Assembly (NCBI RefSeq): GCF_963676485.1
Contig: NZ_OY781114.1
Location: 4,418,501 to 4,482,500, forward strand
Length of the DNA stretch: 64,000 nucleotides
Reading direction: 5' to 3'
Source of the DNA: an uncultured Cohaesibacter sp.
GTDB taxonomy: Bacteria > Pseudomonadota > Alphaproteobacteria > Rhizobiales > Cohaesibacteraceae
In this document: positions 36,323-44,678 of the stretch, piece by piece
Layout: the number at the start of each line of letters is the position of its first letter
Position numbering within the stretch: the stretch's first letter is position 1
Notes under the pieces: model-generated
Told to the model about the DNA's origin: nothing
The model's database searches: none
Seen by the model: only the letters and a program-made list of their open reading frames with translations
Position numbers and translations under genes: made by a program

Positions 36323-36748
36323 TTAAGCCGCAGCCGCCCAGGTCGGCACGCTTTCCCACCCGAACTCAGCAGAAATCGCCAAATCTTCGTTGGTGTTGCC
36401 GGTAAAGGTGATTTTGACATAGGCAGGCCCGGTAAAGCTGCCATAGGCGGGCACAGTCACCTTGAATTTCATGGTGACGCCTGTGCGCGCAGCGTCAAAA
36501 ATAGCTTTTGTGCGTGTGTTGATTTCAGCGATGCCGGAGCCGCTAAAGCTCAGATCAATATTGCCCGCCCGCTTGGTCACCTGTGCCGGTTTCGTCCGAT
36601 CCCCGTCACATTCAGGGACAATTCGGTCGACCATATCCGGCCCCATGGAAAAGTCAGTGCTGGTAATGCCGCAAAAGTCGACATAGGAATCCGGTGTTTC
36701 AGGGTCTTCAACCTGAATAAACAGCTCTTGACCAAGATGCTTTGTCAT
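36323..36748 (-). CDS. Major tail protein (GTA gp9-like)
   Basis: A 141-residue tube protein of the phage major tail/TP901-1-like family. TKHLGQELFIQVEDPETPDSYVDFCGITSTDFSM and CDGDRTKPAQVTKRAGNIDLSFSGSG are typical. Polymerises into the tail tube. The ATG at 36748 overlaps the previous stop and follows GAGG by seven bases. Confidence 0.88.
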   Translation of the reverse strand: MTKHLGQELFIQVEDPETPDSYVDFCGITSTDFSMGPDMVDRIVPECDGDRTKPAQVTKRAGNIDLSFSGSGIAEINTRTKAIFDAARTGVTMKFKVTVPAYGSFTGPAYVKITFTGNTNEDLAISAEFGWESVPTWAAAA

Positions 36749-37170
36749 GTGCAAGCCTCATAGAGTTTGATTTCAAATCGCATGTCACAAAAATAGACCC
36801 TGTTTTCAGGTCCGTTGATATCTTCCCCGCGCCAAATGACCCGCATGCTTGCCCCATCGGCCAACGTGAAAGAGGCCTTGTGCAGGCTGTTGCGAATTTG
36901 CGCAGCAATGGCCATGGCTTCGGCCTTGCCTCTATCGCGGCTATGCACCTCCAGCATTTGGAAAATGACTTCTCCAAGCCGGTTGCCGACGTCATTTTCA
37001 TCACCGGCAAAGTTGCCCAGAACACAGAAAGGATAATGTTGCCCCATATGGCCCGGACGCCCCTTTGAGGGACTTTCGGGCATAAAGTCATAGATCCGCC
37101 CCTCACAGATCCCCGCCGCCTTAAGCGCGCTTACAAGCTGCTCTTGCGCCTTTGTGAAATCGAGCGCCAT
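36745..37170 (-). CDS. Tail terminator protein, DUF3168 family (GTA gp8-like)
   Basis: A 141-residue DUF3168 protein (LVSALKAAGICEGRIYDFMPESP, HPFCVLG-like QHYPFCVLGNF, RLGEVIFQMLEVHSRDRG). The family caps the tail tube at its head-proximal end. The ATG at 37170 follows GGTGAGG. It overlaps the major tail gene by four bases. Confidence 0.85.
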   Translation of the reverse strand: MALDFTKAQEQLVSALKAAGICEGRIYDFMPESPSKGRPGHMGQHYPFCVLGNFAGDENDVGNRLGEVIFQMLEVHSRDRGKAEAMAIAAQIRNSLHKASFTLADGASMRVIWRGEDINGPENRVYFCDMRFEIKLYEACT

Positions 37171-37174
37171 GGCC

Positions 37175-37606
37175 TCACCTTCTGACAACCGTCTTGATTG
37201 CCTTGTTTATCGTTCTGGATGTTCTGTATTTGATGCGCCGTTGCAAAACTCTGTAAGCTGGCCACAAGTGCGGTTGGGCCTTGGCGCCGGGATGACGAAC
37301 AAGTGTTCCAATGCGTGGCCCTTTCTTCTCAATGCGTTTACCTGCTCTGGTGCCAAACTCGATAAAGCGCCAAATGAAATCAGCAAACACCCCCCAAGCT
37401 GGCGTTTGCTTGTCTTCCTCGATCTGGTCCGTCTCGATGGATCGGGCATAATCTCCGCTTTTCTTGGGCGCATAACGTCGCGCCAGACCGACCAATTCAT
37501 CGGCGCTTTTTTCAAGGCCGGGTCCAAGCTGCTTTTCAACTTCTGGCGCAAGCTGCTTAAGCTTTCTGAAGGCCCTTTCCTTGCCGATCCATTTTGTTTT
37601 TGCCAT
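37175..37606 (-). CDS. HK97 gp10-like head-tail connector protein
   Basis: A 143-residue protein of the HK97-gp10_like family: LEKSADELVGLARRYAPKKSGDYARSI near residue 35 and the PHLWPAYRVLQRR region at the end. Probably a head-tail joining or tail-completion factor. Its ATG at 37606 overlaps the stop of the head-closure gene (TGATG). Confidence 0.82.
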   Translation of the reverse strand: MAKTKWIGKERAFRKLKQLAPEVEKQLGPGLEKSADELVGLARRYAPKKSGDYARSIETDQIEEDKQTPAWGVFADFIWRFIEFGTRAGKRIEKKGPRIGTLVRHPGAKAQPHLWPAYRVLQRRIKYRTSRTINKAIKTVVRR

Positions 37607-37941
37607 CAAACCAACTCCCCGCGCGTAACCGTCATGTGCAATTCACGCCCGCGTTGGTCCGGGTTGATGATGCCGCCGATGCTGTAGATTTCGCCATCAA
37701 TCAAAACCCGCCAATCTTCATTAATGGATAGGGTTTCATTCGATCCGCGCACCCGCAAAAGGCCGGTCACTGTTGCTTCAAGCCGCCCGCCGCCTTCCTT
37801 CTCGTTGGCGCGATCTGGTCGAAAGCCGCCCCACACGGTCAAATCATTGCCCCAGCTCTCAGCTTGCCCGCCGCTTGCGGTGTCTGTATGCAAGGGCTCT
37901 TGAAACGTCACCCGCTTGTTAAGCTTGCCCGCCTGCATCAT
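37606..37941 (-). CDS. Head-tail adaptor/head closure protein
   Basis: A 111-residue protein of the SPP1 gp16-like head-tail joining family (AGKLNKRVTFQEP at the start, SWGNDLTVWGGF, closing HMTVTRGELV). It seals the capsid after packaging. The ATG at 37941 follows AAGGGGG and starts within the end of the small membrane gene; the longer frame is rejected. Confidence 0.83.
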   Translation of the reverse strand: MMQAGKLNKRVTFQEPLHTDTASGGQAESWGNDLTVWGGFRPDRANEKEGGGRLEATVTGLLRVRGSNETLSINEDWRVLIDGEIYSIGGIINPDQRGRELHMTVTRGELV

Positions 37942-38110
37942 GGCCCCCTTTGATTTCTTCCAGCTCAAACTTGGTATGTTTGCAAAGGAAAGCCGCCGCT
38001 CTTTCGCCATCAATGCCGCCTATGGTGCTCTCAAAGAAAACAGCGCCTGCCATGTAGAGACGCCACCACCAAGGATATTTGATTTTCAGCGCGACCCGAA
38101 CATCAGCCAT
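37919..38110 (-). CDS. Small hypothetical phage protein
   Basis: A 63-residue protein with a tryptophan-rich segment (IKYPWWWRLYMAGAVFF) that may touch a membrane. Its ATG overlaps the stop of the connector gene (TGATG) and its end overlaps the head-closure gene. No family recognised; tight packing argues it is translated. Confidence 0.65.
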   Translation of the reverse strand: MADVRVALKIKYPWWWRLYMAGAVFFESTIGGIDGERAAAFLCKHTKFELEEIKGGHDAGGQA

Positions 38111-38688
38111 CAGAAGACCTTTCTATGCGTTGACAGCAGAGCATCAACGGCGAGTGGAACCTGTGACGTTATGGTGCCAATGACCACAGCCTCACGATTT
38201 TCAAACCAATGCCCGACCATCAACTTGATAGCGTGCCGGATCCCCGCAGGCACCGCCGCCGCGTCCTCATATCCAACCCGCCAAGTAACCGTAATAGGCC
38301 CCGCGTCCGGGTCAGCATCTGGCCAGCTCGCGCCCACCTTGAGGCAAGCAAAAGCCCCAAGCACGCGCCGCTCAATCCGCACGCTTGAAAGGTCCACCGT
38401 CTGGCTTTCCCCATCCCCGTCAAAATAGGCAATCGAAGCCAGGTCAATGACAGGCCCAAGGCAAAGCGGAAAGTCGCCCCACCATTCAAATTCTTGTGCC
38501 CATTCCTGCACCATCAGGCATTTGCCCAAGATGCCGCTGTAACCATCCAGATAACTGACAGCGGCTTGCAAAAGGCCCGTCAAATAATCGTCTTCACTCT
38601 CACCATCAACGCGGCAATGCGCCTTGATTTCGTCCAACGTGACCGGCAATTGAGCCGGTGCCGTTATCTGGTATGGCGCGAATTTCAT
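38110..38688 (-). CDS. Head-tail connector, gp6-like (GTA gp6-like)
   Basis: A 192-residue protein matching the phage gp6-like connector fold: VTLDEIKAHCRVDGESEDDYLTGLLQAAVSYLDGY at the N-terminus and VPAGIRHAIKLMVGHWFENREAV at the C-terminus. Forms the ring below the portal. It overlaps the preceding gene by four bases. Confidence 0.87.
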   Translation of the reverse strand: MKFAPYQITAPAQLPVTLDEIKAHCRVDGESEDDYLTGLLQAAVSYLDGYSGILGKCLMVQEWAQEFEWWGDFPLCLGPVIDLASIAYFDGDGESQTVDLSSVRIERRVLGAFACLKVGASWPDADPDAGPITVTWRVGYEDAAAVPAGIRHAIKLMVGHWFENREAVVIGTITSQVPLAVDALLSTHRKVF

Positions 38689-39047
38689 TTTACGGCCTCG
38701 CTTTCAGCCTTGGCGCTCTTGGCAGTCTTTGCCGCCGTTTCCGCGACTGAGAACAAAGAGCCCTTTGTTTCCGGCACGCTCGCCGCTGCCTTGTTGTCGG
38801 GTGCCGCGCTTGCGGTTTCCGCCTTGTCAGGCTTGCCTGCATCATCCTTGGGCTGATCTGCCCCATCTTGCGCCGGTTCATTATCCCCGCCGCCGATTTT
38901 AGCCGGTGCTTCGTCCTTGACCTCAGCCAACACACCCGCTTTGACAAGGTGGCGCACGCTGGACTCTTCGGCTGTGCGTGTGTCGCCTTTTTCATACATT
39001 TTGTCGCCCAAATGCTGGCGCAAAACCGCGTAATCTCGCTTTACCAT
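38685..39047 (-). CDS. Hypothetical Ala/Lys/Asp-rich head-region protein
   Basis: A 120-residue protein with an ordered N-terminal part (LRQHLGDKMYEKGDTRTAEESSVRHLVKAGVLAE) and a low-complexity A/K/P/D/E tail. Sits between capsid and connector where many phages carry a head decoration or fibre-like protein. No family assignment from sequence alone. Confidence 0.7.
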   Translation of the reverse strand: MVKRDYAVLRQHLGDKMYEKGDTRTAEESSVRHLVKAGVLAEVKDEAPAKIGGGDNEPAQDGADQPKDDAGKPDKAETASAAPDNKAAASVPETKGSLFSVAETAAKTAKSAKAESEAVK

Positions 39048-39109
39048 GATCGTTCCTTTGATTTCTGGAAGAGGGACAGCGCGCCGCCCCTCTTGGTCAT
39101 TGCCTGCCG

Positions 39110-40312
39110 TTACTCGGTGACGTTGCCCAAATCGCCATAAATGAACGCTTCTGGCCGATAGACAGCCAGCGCAAGACGCTCTTCGCCCAGAATGGTGACT
39201 AGGTTTTTGGTGAAGTCGTCATTTTCAAAGCCGACTTCAACGCGCGCCTGCCAAAGGTCAAAGACCTGTGCAGCCATCTTGAAAGCGCCGGTCAGGAATT
39301 TATCGACCGAAATGGCCTGTGTCTGGACCACCGGCAAATTCCAGAGCGTGGGCGTGATCGAGCCTTGCGGCTGACCAATGATATATTTGCCCTGCCCGTC
39401 CTTGGTCAGCTCGATGCGTGCCCAATCAATCGGGTTGAGCACATGACCGGTTGCCGGATATTCCGCCAGCACGGCTTGCAACATGGCAAGGCGCAAGGTG
39501 TCGATATTGGTACCGGAGTCGGGCGTAAACGGCTCCGCATAGGCCGAGGCTTGCGGAATGATGCCATGCAGGTTCTGACCGGTACCGTCACCACTCAAAA
39601 GCTGCAATTCTTCCTTGAAGGCCAACCCGTAAAGCAGGCGATTGTCGATTAGTGAACGCAATTGCGGCACGTCATCAAGCGACTGCTTGGACGCCTTGAA
39701 CCAATGGGCAATCACCTTGGCGCTCGTGCTTTTCAGATCAAGCTGAATGTCCGAGGATGGCTTTGCAGCCCCTTCGGCCACCGGTGCCGCATTGTTGGAA
39801 AAACCGGTTTCCTGCACATATTCAAGGCTAGGCGATGACATATCACCGGGCGAAAGCAGGTCGCGTACCGTCATGCGGCGCTGTGGCAGTTCCTGAATGC
39901 CAGGCACACGCTGTGGCGCAATCGCCCCACCAACAGAACCAGCCGCGTCTGTGGTGGCCGTGGTGATGGTGGCCTTGATCTTCATATCGGCCTTGCCCTT
40001 GGTCGGGCCATCCGCAATCCATGATTTGACCTGCTCATCATCAGTAAACTGCTCACCGATGCTTTTTGCACGCTCAGCAGGGTTTGAGCCGATCCGCGCC
40101 ATCTTCTGCTCGAATTCTTCAAACTGGCCTTTCAGCTCATTCATTTTAAGCAAGGCTTCGTCTGCCGTTTCCTTGGTGGTCTCGGTCAGCTTTTCGCCCT
40201 TTGCCGCTTTGCCCAAAGCCTCTTCAGCAACTTCCTTCACTTTGTCGATTGCTGTTTCAAAACCGGCTTTCACTTCCGCTGCCAGTTCTTCAGGTGTTTT
40301 TTTATCAGCCAT
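39110..40312 (-). CDS. HK97-fold major capsid protein
   Basis: A 400-residue capsid protein. The first 75 residues are an acidic/basic coiled coil, the scaffolding delta domain removed by the protease. The mature domain begins after the IKATITTATT segment and shows the HK97 features VRDLLSPGDMSSPSLEYVQETG and FLTGAFKMAAQVFDLWQARVEVG. The ATG at 40312 follows AGGAG; the longer frame overlaps the protease gene and is rejected. Confidence 0.93.
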   Translation of the reverse strand: MADKKTPEELAAEVKAGFETAIDKVKEVAEEALGKAAKGEKLTETTKETADEALLKMNELKGQFEEFEQKMARIGSNPAERAKSIGEQFTDDEQVKSWIADGPTKGKADMKIKATITTATTDAAGSVGGAIAPQRVPGIQELPQRRMTVRDLLSPGDMSSPSLEYVQETGFSNNAAPVAEGAAKPSSDIQLDLKSTSAKVIAHWFKASKQSLDDVPQLRSLIDNRLLYGLAFKEELQLLSGDGTGQNLHGIIPQASAYAEPFTPDSGTNIDTLRLAMLQAVLAEYPATGHVLNPIDWARIELTKDGQGKYIIGQPQGSITPTLWNLPVVQTQAISVDKFLTGAFKMAAQVFDLWQARVEVGFENDDFTKNLVTILGEERLALAVYRPEAFIYGDLGNVTE

Positions 40313-40337
40313 GATATTTACTCCTGTAGGTGCTGAA

Positions 40338-41012
40338 TTAGTGCAACAAGGCTTGCAAGAAAGCCCGGTCATCATCCGCTTTGGCAGGATCCCCCTGCCC
40401 GATCAGGTGGAGCCGCACGGCACGTTCCGCCTGTGAGTTTGAAAAGCCCAATCCCTTGAGCCACACTTCAAACTCGCGCTCTGTCAGCTGGTCCCCAGCC
40501 TTGAGCCGTTCTGTCAAATCGTGTGATTGTTTGAGTGCCTTGACGCTGCCAATCAGCGCGTTTGGATTGGCCCCGATGGAAACAACGGAGATTTCGCGCA
40601 AGTCGATCTTCTCAAGCGTCCAGACGCCGGTTTCCGTATCAACAGAATATTCCTTGATCCGGTAGCCAATCGAGAGTCCGTCAATGTCGCCTTCCTTCAA
40701 AAGCTCATGGGCTTCGCGTGCGCACTGCACGCCCATATTGAGCTTGCCCCGAACGAAAAGCCCCTTGTCGTCTTCCTGCATTTTGAGCCAGCGCCCGATT
40801 GGCTGGTCCCTGTTATGCTGCCAGAACATCTTTGGCATGGTGCCGTTGGCTGAATGCTCTGCGATGCTGTCGACATAAGCGCCCGCTGCGATGATATCGC
40901 CATAATCGTCAGGCTCACCGCCGAAGGTGCTGGCATAGCCTTCAAATTCCCCCTTCTCGGAAAGCGATTTCACATCCAGAATTGGCGCTGTAATTTTGGT
41001 ATCAATTTGCAT
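40338..41012 (-). CDS. HK97-family prohead protease (S78)
   Basis: A 224-residue serine protease that cleaves capsid delta domains. FEGYASTFGGEPDDYGDII near residue 22, histidine in FWQHNRDQPIG and the Ser in DGLSIGYRI are the catalytic region of the U35/S78 family. The ATG at 41012 follows GGAGGCGGGAA and overlaps the portal gene by 11 bases. Confidence 0.9.
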   Translation of the reverse strand: MQIDTKITAPILDVKSLSEKGEFEGYASTFGGEPDDYGDIIAAGAYVDSIAEHSANGTMPKMFWQHNRDQPIGRWLKMQEDDKGLFVRGKLNMGVQCAREAHELLKEGDIDGLSIGYRIKEYSVDTETGVWTLEKIDLREISVVSIGANPNALIGSVKALKQSHDLTERLKAGDQLTEREFEVWLKGLGFSNSQAERAVRLHLIGQGDPAKADDDRAFLQALLH

Positions 41013-42201
41013 TTCCCGCCTCCGTAATCGGCACATTCTGCATTTGCATGCGCGGCACATTGCCCCCCTCAACAGGTGGCAGATTTTCGCGCTGTCTCAC
41101 TTCGTTGATGGTCAGCCAGCCGTTATTCAAGCCCGATTGGTAGAAGTTGGCGCGCCCCTTGCTGTCACCGCGCAACAGGCCTTCAAGATTGAATTCGACA
41201 TAGAAGCCCGCCGCGCGATCTGCAGGGCTTAAAAGCTGTTTCTTCAAAGCCTGCTCGATGCGCTTCAAACGCCGCCGCAAAGTGAATTTGATGAAACTGA
41301 GGGTTTGCTGCTCAAGGCCGGTGCCGAATGACGTGTTCTTTTCCGTATGGCCGACCATATGCGGCGGCACCCCGAAAAACCGGCAAATCTCTTCAACCGA
41401 GAATTTGCGGCTTTCCAGCATTTGCGCGTCTTCAGGATTGATCGTAAGCGGCTCCCATTTGGTGCCGCCTTCCAGAATGAGCGGACGCCCCGAATTGACC
41501 GCACCAAGGAATTTTTCGACGAGCCGTTCTTCAACAATCTTGCGTTGCTCTTCATTGAGGAACCTCTCAAAGGTCAGGGCACCGCTCGGACGCAAACCAT
41601 TTTTAAAGGTCGAGCCCGCCGACTTGTCCACGGCCCGTGCGATCCCGAAGGAATTGCGTGCAAAACGCAGCGTCGAAAAGCCGCCAAGCGCATTGCCGCC
41701 AAAGCCTCGAATATGCAAGACATCAGTCTCAGATGTATCAAAACTGATCCCGTCTTCTGTCCAGCGATAGCGCAAGCTGCCATCTTTGTTTTTTGTGACA
41801 AGTATCTCGGCATAGATCGGCTCAAGCGAAACAATCCGGTTGCCTGTCTTCACCTTGCGAGCATAGGCGTTGCCTTTCAGCTCAAGCGACGCGGCCATGA
41901 ATTCCCAAAAATCAACCGCAGTTTGATTGAAGTTCGGACTTTCATGCAGCACCGAATAGAGAGGGTGATTGACCGCTTCAACCCGGCTATCGCCTTTCTT
42001 CTGATAGATGGATAGCGGCAAGGTGCCGATTGTGCCGGAAAGCAGATTGACACAGGACCAGACCGCAGAAAGCGCCATGGCGGTTTCAAAGGTGACAAGT
42101 TCGCCACTGTCTGCGCGCGATGCATCAGACACCCAGCCATTCGGCTCGCGTATCGTCAGGCTGCGAACAACAGCCGACTTGATGCGATTGATTAGGTCCA
42201 C
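41002..42201 (-). CDS. HK97-family portal protein
   Basis: A 399-residue portal. The family pattern is clear: TFETAMALSAVWSCVNLLSGTIGTLPLSIY, RNSFGIARAVDKSAGSTFKNG, KFSVEEICRFFGVPPHMVG and NTSFGTGLEQQTLSFIKFTLRRRLKRIEQAL. Forms the dodecameric DNA channel at the capsid vertex. Followed by the protease gene; a 130-base gap separates it from the terminase. Confidence 0.93.
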   Translation of the reverse strand: MDLINRIKSAVVRSLTIREPNGWVSDASRADSGELVTFETAMALSAVWSCVNLLSGTIGTLPLSIYQKKGDSRVEAVNHPLYSVLHESPNFNQTAVDFWEFMAASLELKGNAYARKVKTGNRIVSLEPIYAEILVTKNKDGSLRYRWTEDGISFDTSETDVLHIRGFGGNALGGFSTLRFARNSFGIARAVDKSAGSTFKNGLRPSGALTFERFLNEEQRKIVEERLVEKFLGAVNSGRPLILEGGTKWEPLTINPEDAQMLESRKFSVEEICRFFGVPPHMVGHTEKNTSFGTGLEQQTLSFIKFTLRRRLKRIEQALKKQLLSPADRAAGFYVEFNLEGLLRGDSKGRANFYQSGLNNGWLTINEVRQRENLPPVEGGNVPRMQMQNVPITEAGNAN

Positions 42202-42334
42202 TCTGCACCTCCACTTGATGCAAATTTGATTGCGTTTGTTGGCAACAAACCTGATGAAACGAGGCTAACACCGCCCCCGCTTTGGTTGATATCTTCTGCG
42301 CACAGCAGGCCGCCAAGACCAGAAAAGTGAGCAT

Positions 42335-44047
42335 TTACAGGGATGCGAAATAGCTATCCATGTCCCCGTCCTCGTTCTGGTCCTCAGCCATGGCCAGCCC
42401 TAGCGCCATGATCAGAGCAACCGCCCCGTCAATCTTCTTTTCGTCAGATGGTTTGCGTGGGAACACATTGTCGTTGGCGTCAGGCTTGGCGATGACGTTG
42501 GAAATCATCCAGGTCAAAACCGGGTTGCCATCATGGTGCAATCGGCCATCTTTCAAGAGCGCCTCAACCCATTTCATTGGTTCTGAAAGCGTGGCGACGC
42601 GTTGCGGATACTCGGTCACCTCGATATTCAGTTCATTCTGGATTTCCAAAGCCAACTGTGTTGCGCCCCAAGGGTCATAACCGATCCGCTCAAAGGGGAA
42701 GACTTCGTGATCGTCTTCAATGTCATCCTTGATCACGTTGTAATCGATGATATTGCCATCGGTCACAGTGAGCGCGCCGGTCTCGGACCATTCCAGATAA
42801 TGCTTTTTCTCAGGGTCTTGGGCTGTCTCTTCTGGCAGATAAAAGCGCGGTGCGATCACATAGTAATGATGCTTGCCATTCACCAACTTGCGCCACAGGT
42901 CAAGACGCGCGGTGATATCCAACTTGCTGGAAAGGTCGAGCGCCCCAAAGCGCGCCACCTCGTCCCCTTCAGGGATGCAAAGCTCTCTATCGGCCTGCTT
43001 GTTCCAATCTTCCATATTGAAATAGGCAGTCTTGGCCGAGATCCAGACGTTGAGATGCTTTGTCTTGAATCGCGCCTGATTGCGTGGCGTGCGGATTGCT
43101 TTTTGCTGCTCAGAGCGCAAAAACTCATCCCCGACCGACACCCCGAAATTCGGGTTAGCCTTGATCAGGTTCGCCGGGTCCGTCCAGTCGTCGCCATCGT
43201 CAATGGTATAGATCAGCCCGAAAAGCTCATCATCTTCAATCACGCCCTCAAGAACATTCTTCAGCTCATCAAAGGCCATGTAACACGGCCCCGCGATGTT
43301 ATCGCCCGCCGTGGTAATCACCAGCATTAGGGGCTGATCGCGCGCGCCCATGCCGGTTTTAAGCGTGTCATAAAGCTTGTCGGTTGTGTGTTCGTGATAT
43401 TCGTCAACGATACCGCAAGAAGGCGATGCACCGTCGCCCGGATCGCCCACAAGCGGCTCAAACACCCCGCCCATTTTGGTAGTCAGCTTTTGCGCGGCCA
43501 CCTCGACGCCCAAGGTGCGCCGAAACATGGGCGTGTTTTTCGCCATCAGGCGCGCCGGTTTAAAGACCTCGAAGGCCTGCTTTTGCGTGGTTGCACCGCT
43601 ATAGACCTCAGCCCCATATTCACCGTCAGCAGAAAGCATATAGTTGCCAATGCCAGCCGCCAGAGCCGATTTTCCGTTTTTACGCGGCACCATGAGCCGC
43701 CCTTCACGAAAGCGCCGCAACCCGTCCAGCTTGCGCACCCACCCGAAGAGGGACGTCACAAAAAAGCGCTGCCATGGTTCCAACACAAGCCTTTTGCGTT
43801 GTGCTGCCCACCTGCCCTTTGTGTGGGGCATGGCCTCGATAAAGATAAGCACCTTTTCAGATTTGGCAGGGTCGAACCGAAAGCCGAACAAATCCCCCGC
43901 CGCTTGCTCCAGGTCGCGCCGGTGCCGCTCGCACGCCAGCCGCACCCAGCGACAAGCCGGAATCACACCGCTTAGAATGTCGTCCACATATTGGAAGGCC
44001 GACGCGGTGCGTGGGTATAGCTCAGCATCGATTACAAGCGCGCTCAT
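42335..44047 (-). CDS. Terminase large subunit
   Basis: A 570-residue packaging motor. The ATPase domain shows the Walker A-like VPRKNGKSALAAG near residue 127 and Walker B GIVDEYHEHTTD near 212. The nuclease domain follows with FGALDLSSKLDITARL near residue 365 and GYDPWGATQLALEI. It belongs to the HK97/P27-associated TerL group. It overlaps the small subunit by four bases. Confidence 0.93.
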   Translation of the reverse strand: MSALVIDAELYPRTASAFQYVDDILSGVIPACRWVRLACERHRRDLEQAAGDLFGFRFDPAKSEKVLIFIEAMPHTKGRWAAQRKRLVLEPWQRFFVTSLFGWVRKLDGLRRFREGRLMVPRKNGKSALAAGIGNYMLSADGEYGAEVYSGATTQKQAFEVFKPARLMAKNTPMFRRTLGVEVAAQKLTTKMGGVFEPLVGDPGDGASPSCGIVDEYHEHTTDKLYDTLKTGMGARDQPLMLVITTAGDNIAGPCYMAFDELKNVLEGVIEDDELFGLIYTIDDGDDWTDPANLIKANPNFGVSVGDEFLRSEQQKAIRTPRNQARFKTKHLNVWISAKTAYFNMEDWNKQADRELCIPEGDEVARFGALDLSSKLDITARLDLWRKLVNGKHHYYVIAPRFYLPEETAQDPEKKHYLEWSETGALTVTDGNIIDYNVIKDDIEDDHEVFPFERIGYDPWGATQLALEIQNELNIEVTEYPQRVATLSEPMKWVEALLKDGRLHHDGNPVLTWMISNVIAKPDANDNVFPRKPSDEKKIDGAVALIMALGLAMAEDQNEDGDMDSYFASL

Positions 44048-44511
44048 GCGCCCATCCCCGCAAAGGGATTGTCAGCATCCGGGAATAGGTCGCCTTGCCC
44101 TTCTGCAAGTCCGCGTTCATCGGTTGGCGATAGGCCAAGCGCTGCAGTCAGGTTGCGCCATTGCCGCCAAGTCTCGTTGAGCTGCGCCACTTCTGGCCGT
44201 GATTTATACTGCGTGCCATTGCGCCCAGAGACCGAATAAGTCTCGCCCTCTTCCTGCAAGGTTGAACGCAAGGCCCGCATGCGGATCAACGCGCGGCAAT
44301 ATTCGGCCACCGTGTCCACATAATAGGGCTTGAGCCTGCCTTGCTGTGCCAACTGTGGCGCGATCCTATCCCAGATTTGCGCTTCATATTCGGTCAGGTC
44401 GAACGGTTTCAGCGCCGCCGCGTCCCGTTCTGCACGCTCTTCATGCGTCAACCCGTCTGTTGCCTTCATAGGGACAACATTTTCAAGATCCGGTTTTCTG
44501 CCTCTAGCCAT
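44044..44511 (-). CDS. P27-family terminase small subunit
   Basis: A 155-residue DNA-recognition subunit of the phage_terminase_P27 family: ALKPFDLTEYEAQIWDRIAPQLAQQGRL and SGRNGTQYKSRPEVAQLNETWRQWRNLTAALGLSPTDE are typical. Its start lies 14 bases from a large hairpin (44525-44561). In most phages of this type an HNH gene precedes it directly; here the TPR gene sits between. Confidence 0.9.
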   Translation of the reverse strand: MARGRKPDLENVVPMKATDGLTHEERAERDAAALKPFDLTEYEAQIWDRIAPQLAQQGRLKPYYVDTVAEYCRALIRMRALRSTLQEEGETYSVSGRNGTQYKSRPEVAQLNETWRQWRNLTAALGLSPTDERGLAEGQGDLFPDADNPFAGMGA

Positions 44512-44524
44512 ATCAACCCCAAGC

Positions 44525-44561
44525 GGCCTGCCCGGTTCGGGTGCAAGGAACCGGGCAGGCC
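44525..44561. other. Perfect 14-bp hairpin before the terminase genes
   Basis: GGCCTGCCCGGTTC (44525-44538) and GAACCGGGCAGGCC (44548-44561) form a 14-bp GC-rich stem with a nine-base loop. On the plus strand it is followed by TTT only; on the minus strand no T run follows. It may limit read-through between the TPR gene and the packaging operon, or mark the packaging (cos/pac) region; both are inference. Confidence 0.7.
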
Positions 44562-44678
44562 TTTCCAGTCACAAGAAAGGGCCAGCAGTCACCCGCCAGC
44601 CCGCACATGATGGAATTGGATTTCATTTGGTTGATAAGTCGTGGTTTTCGGAGCAAATTAGCTAAAGCGTTTAAAGAT

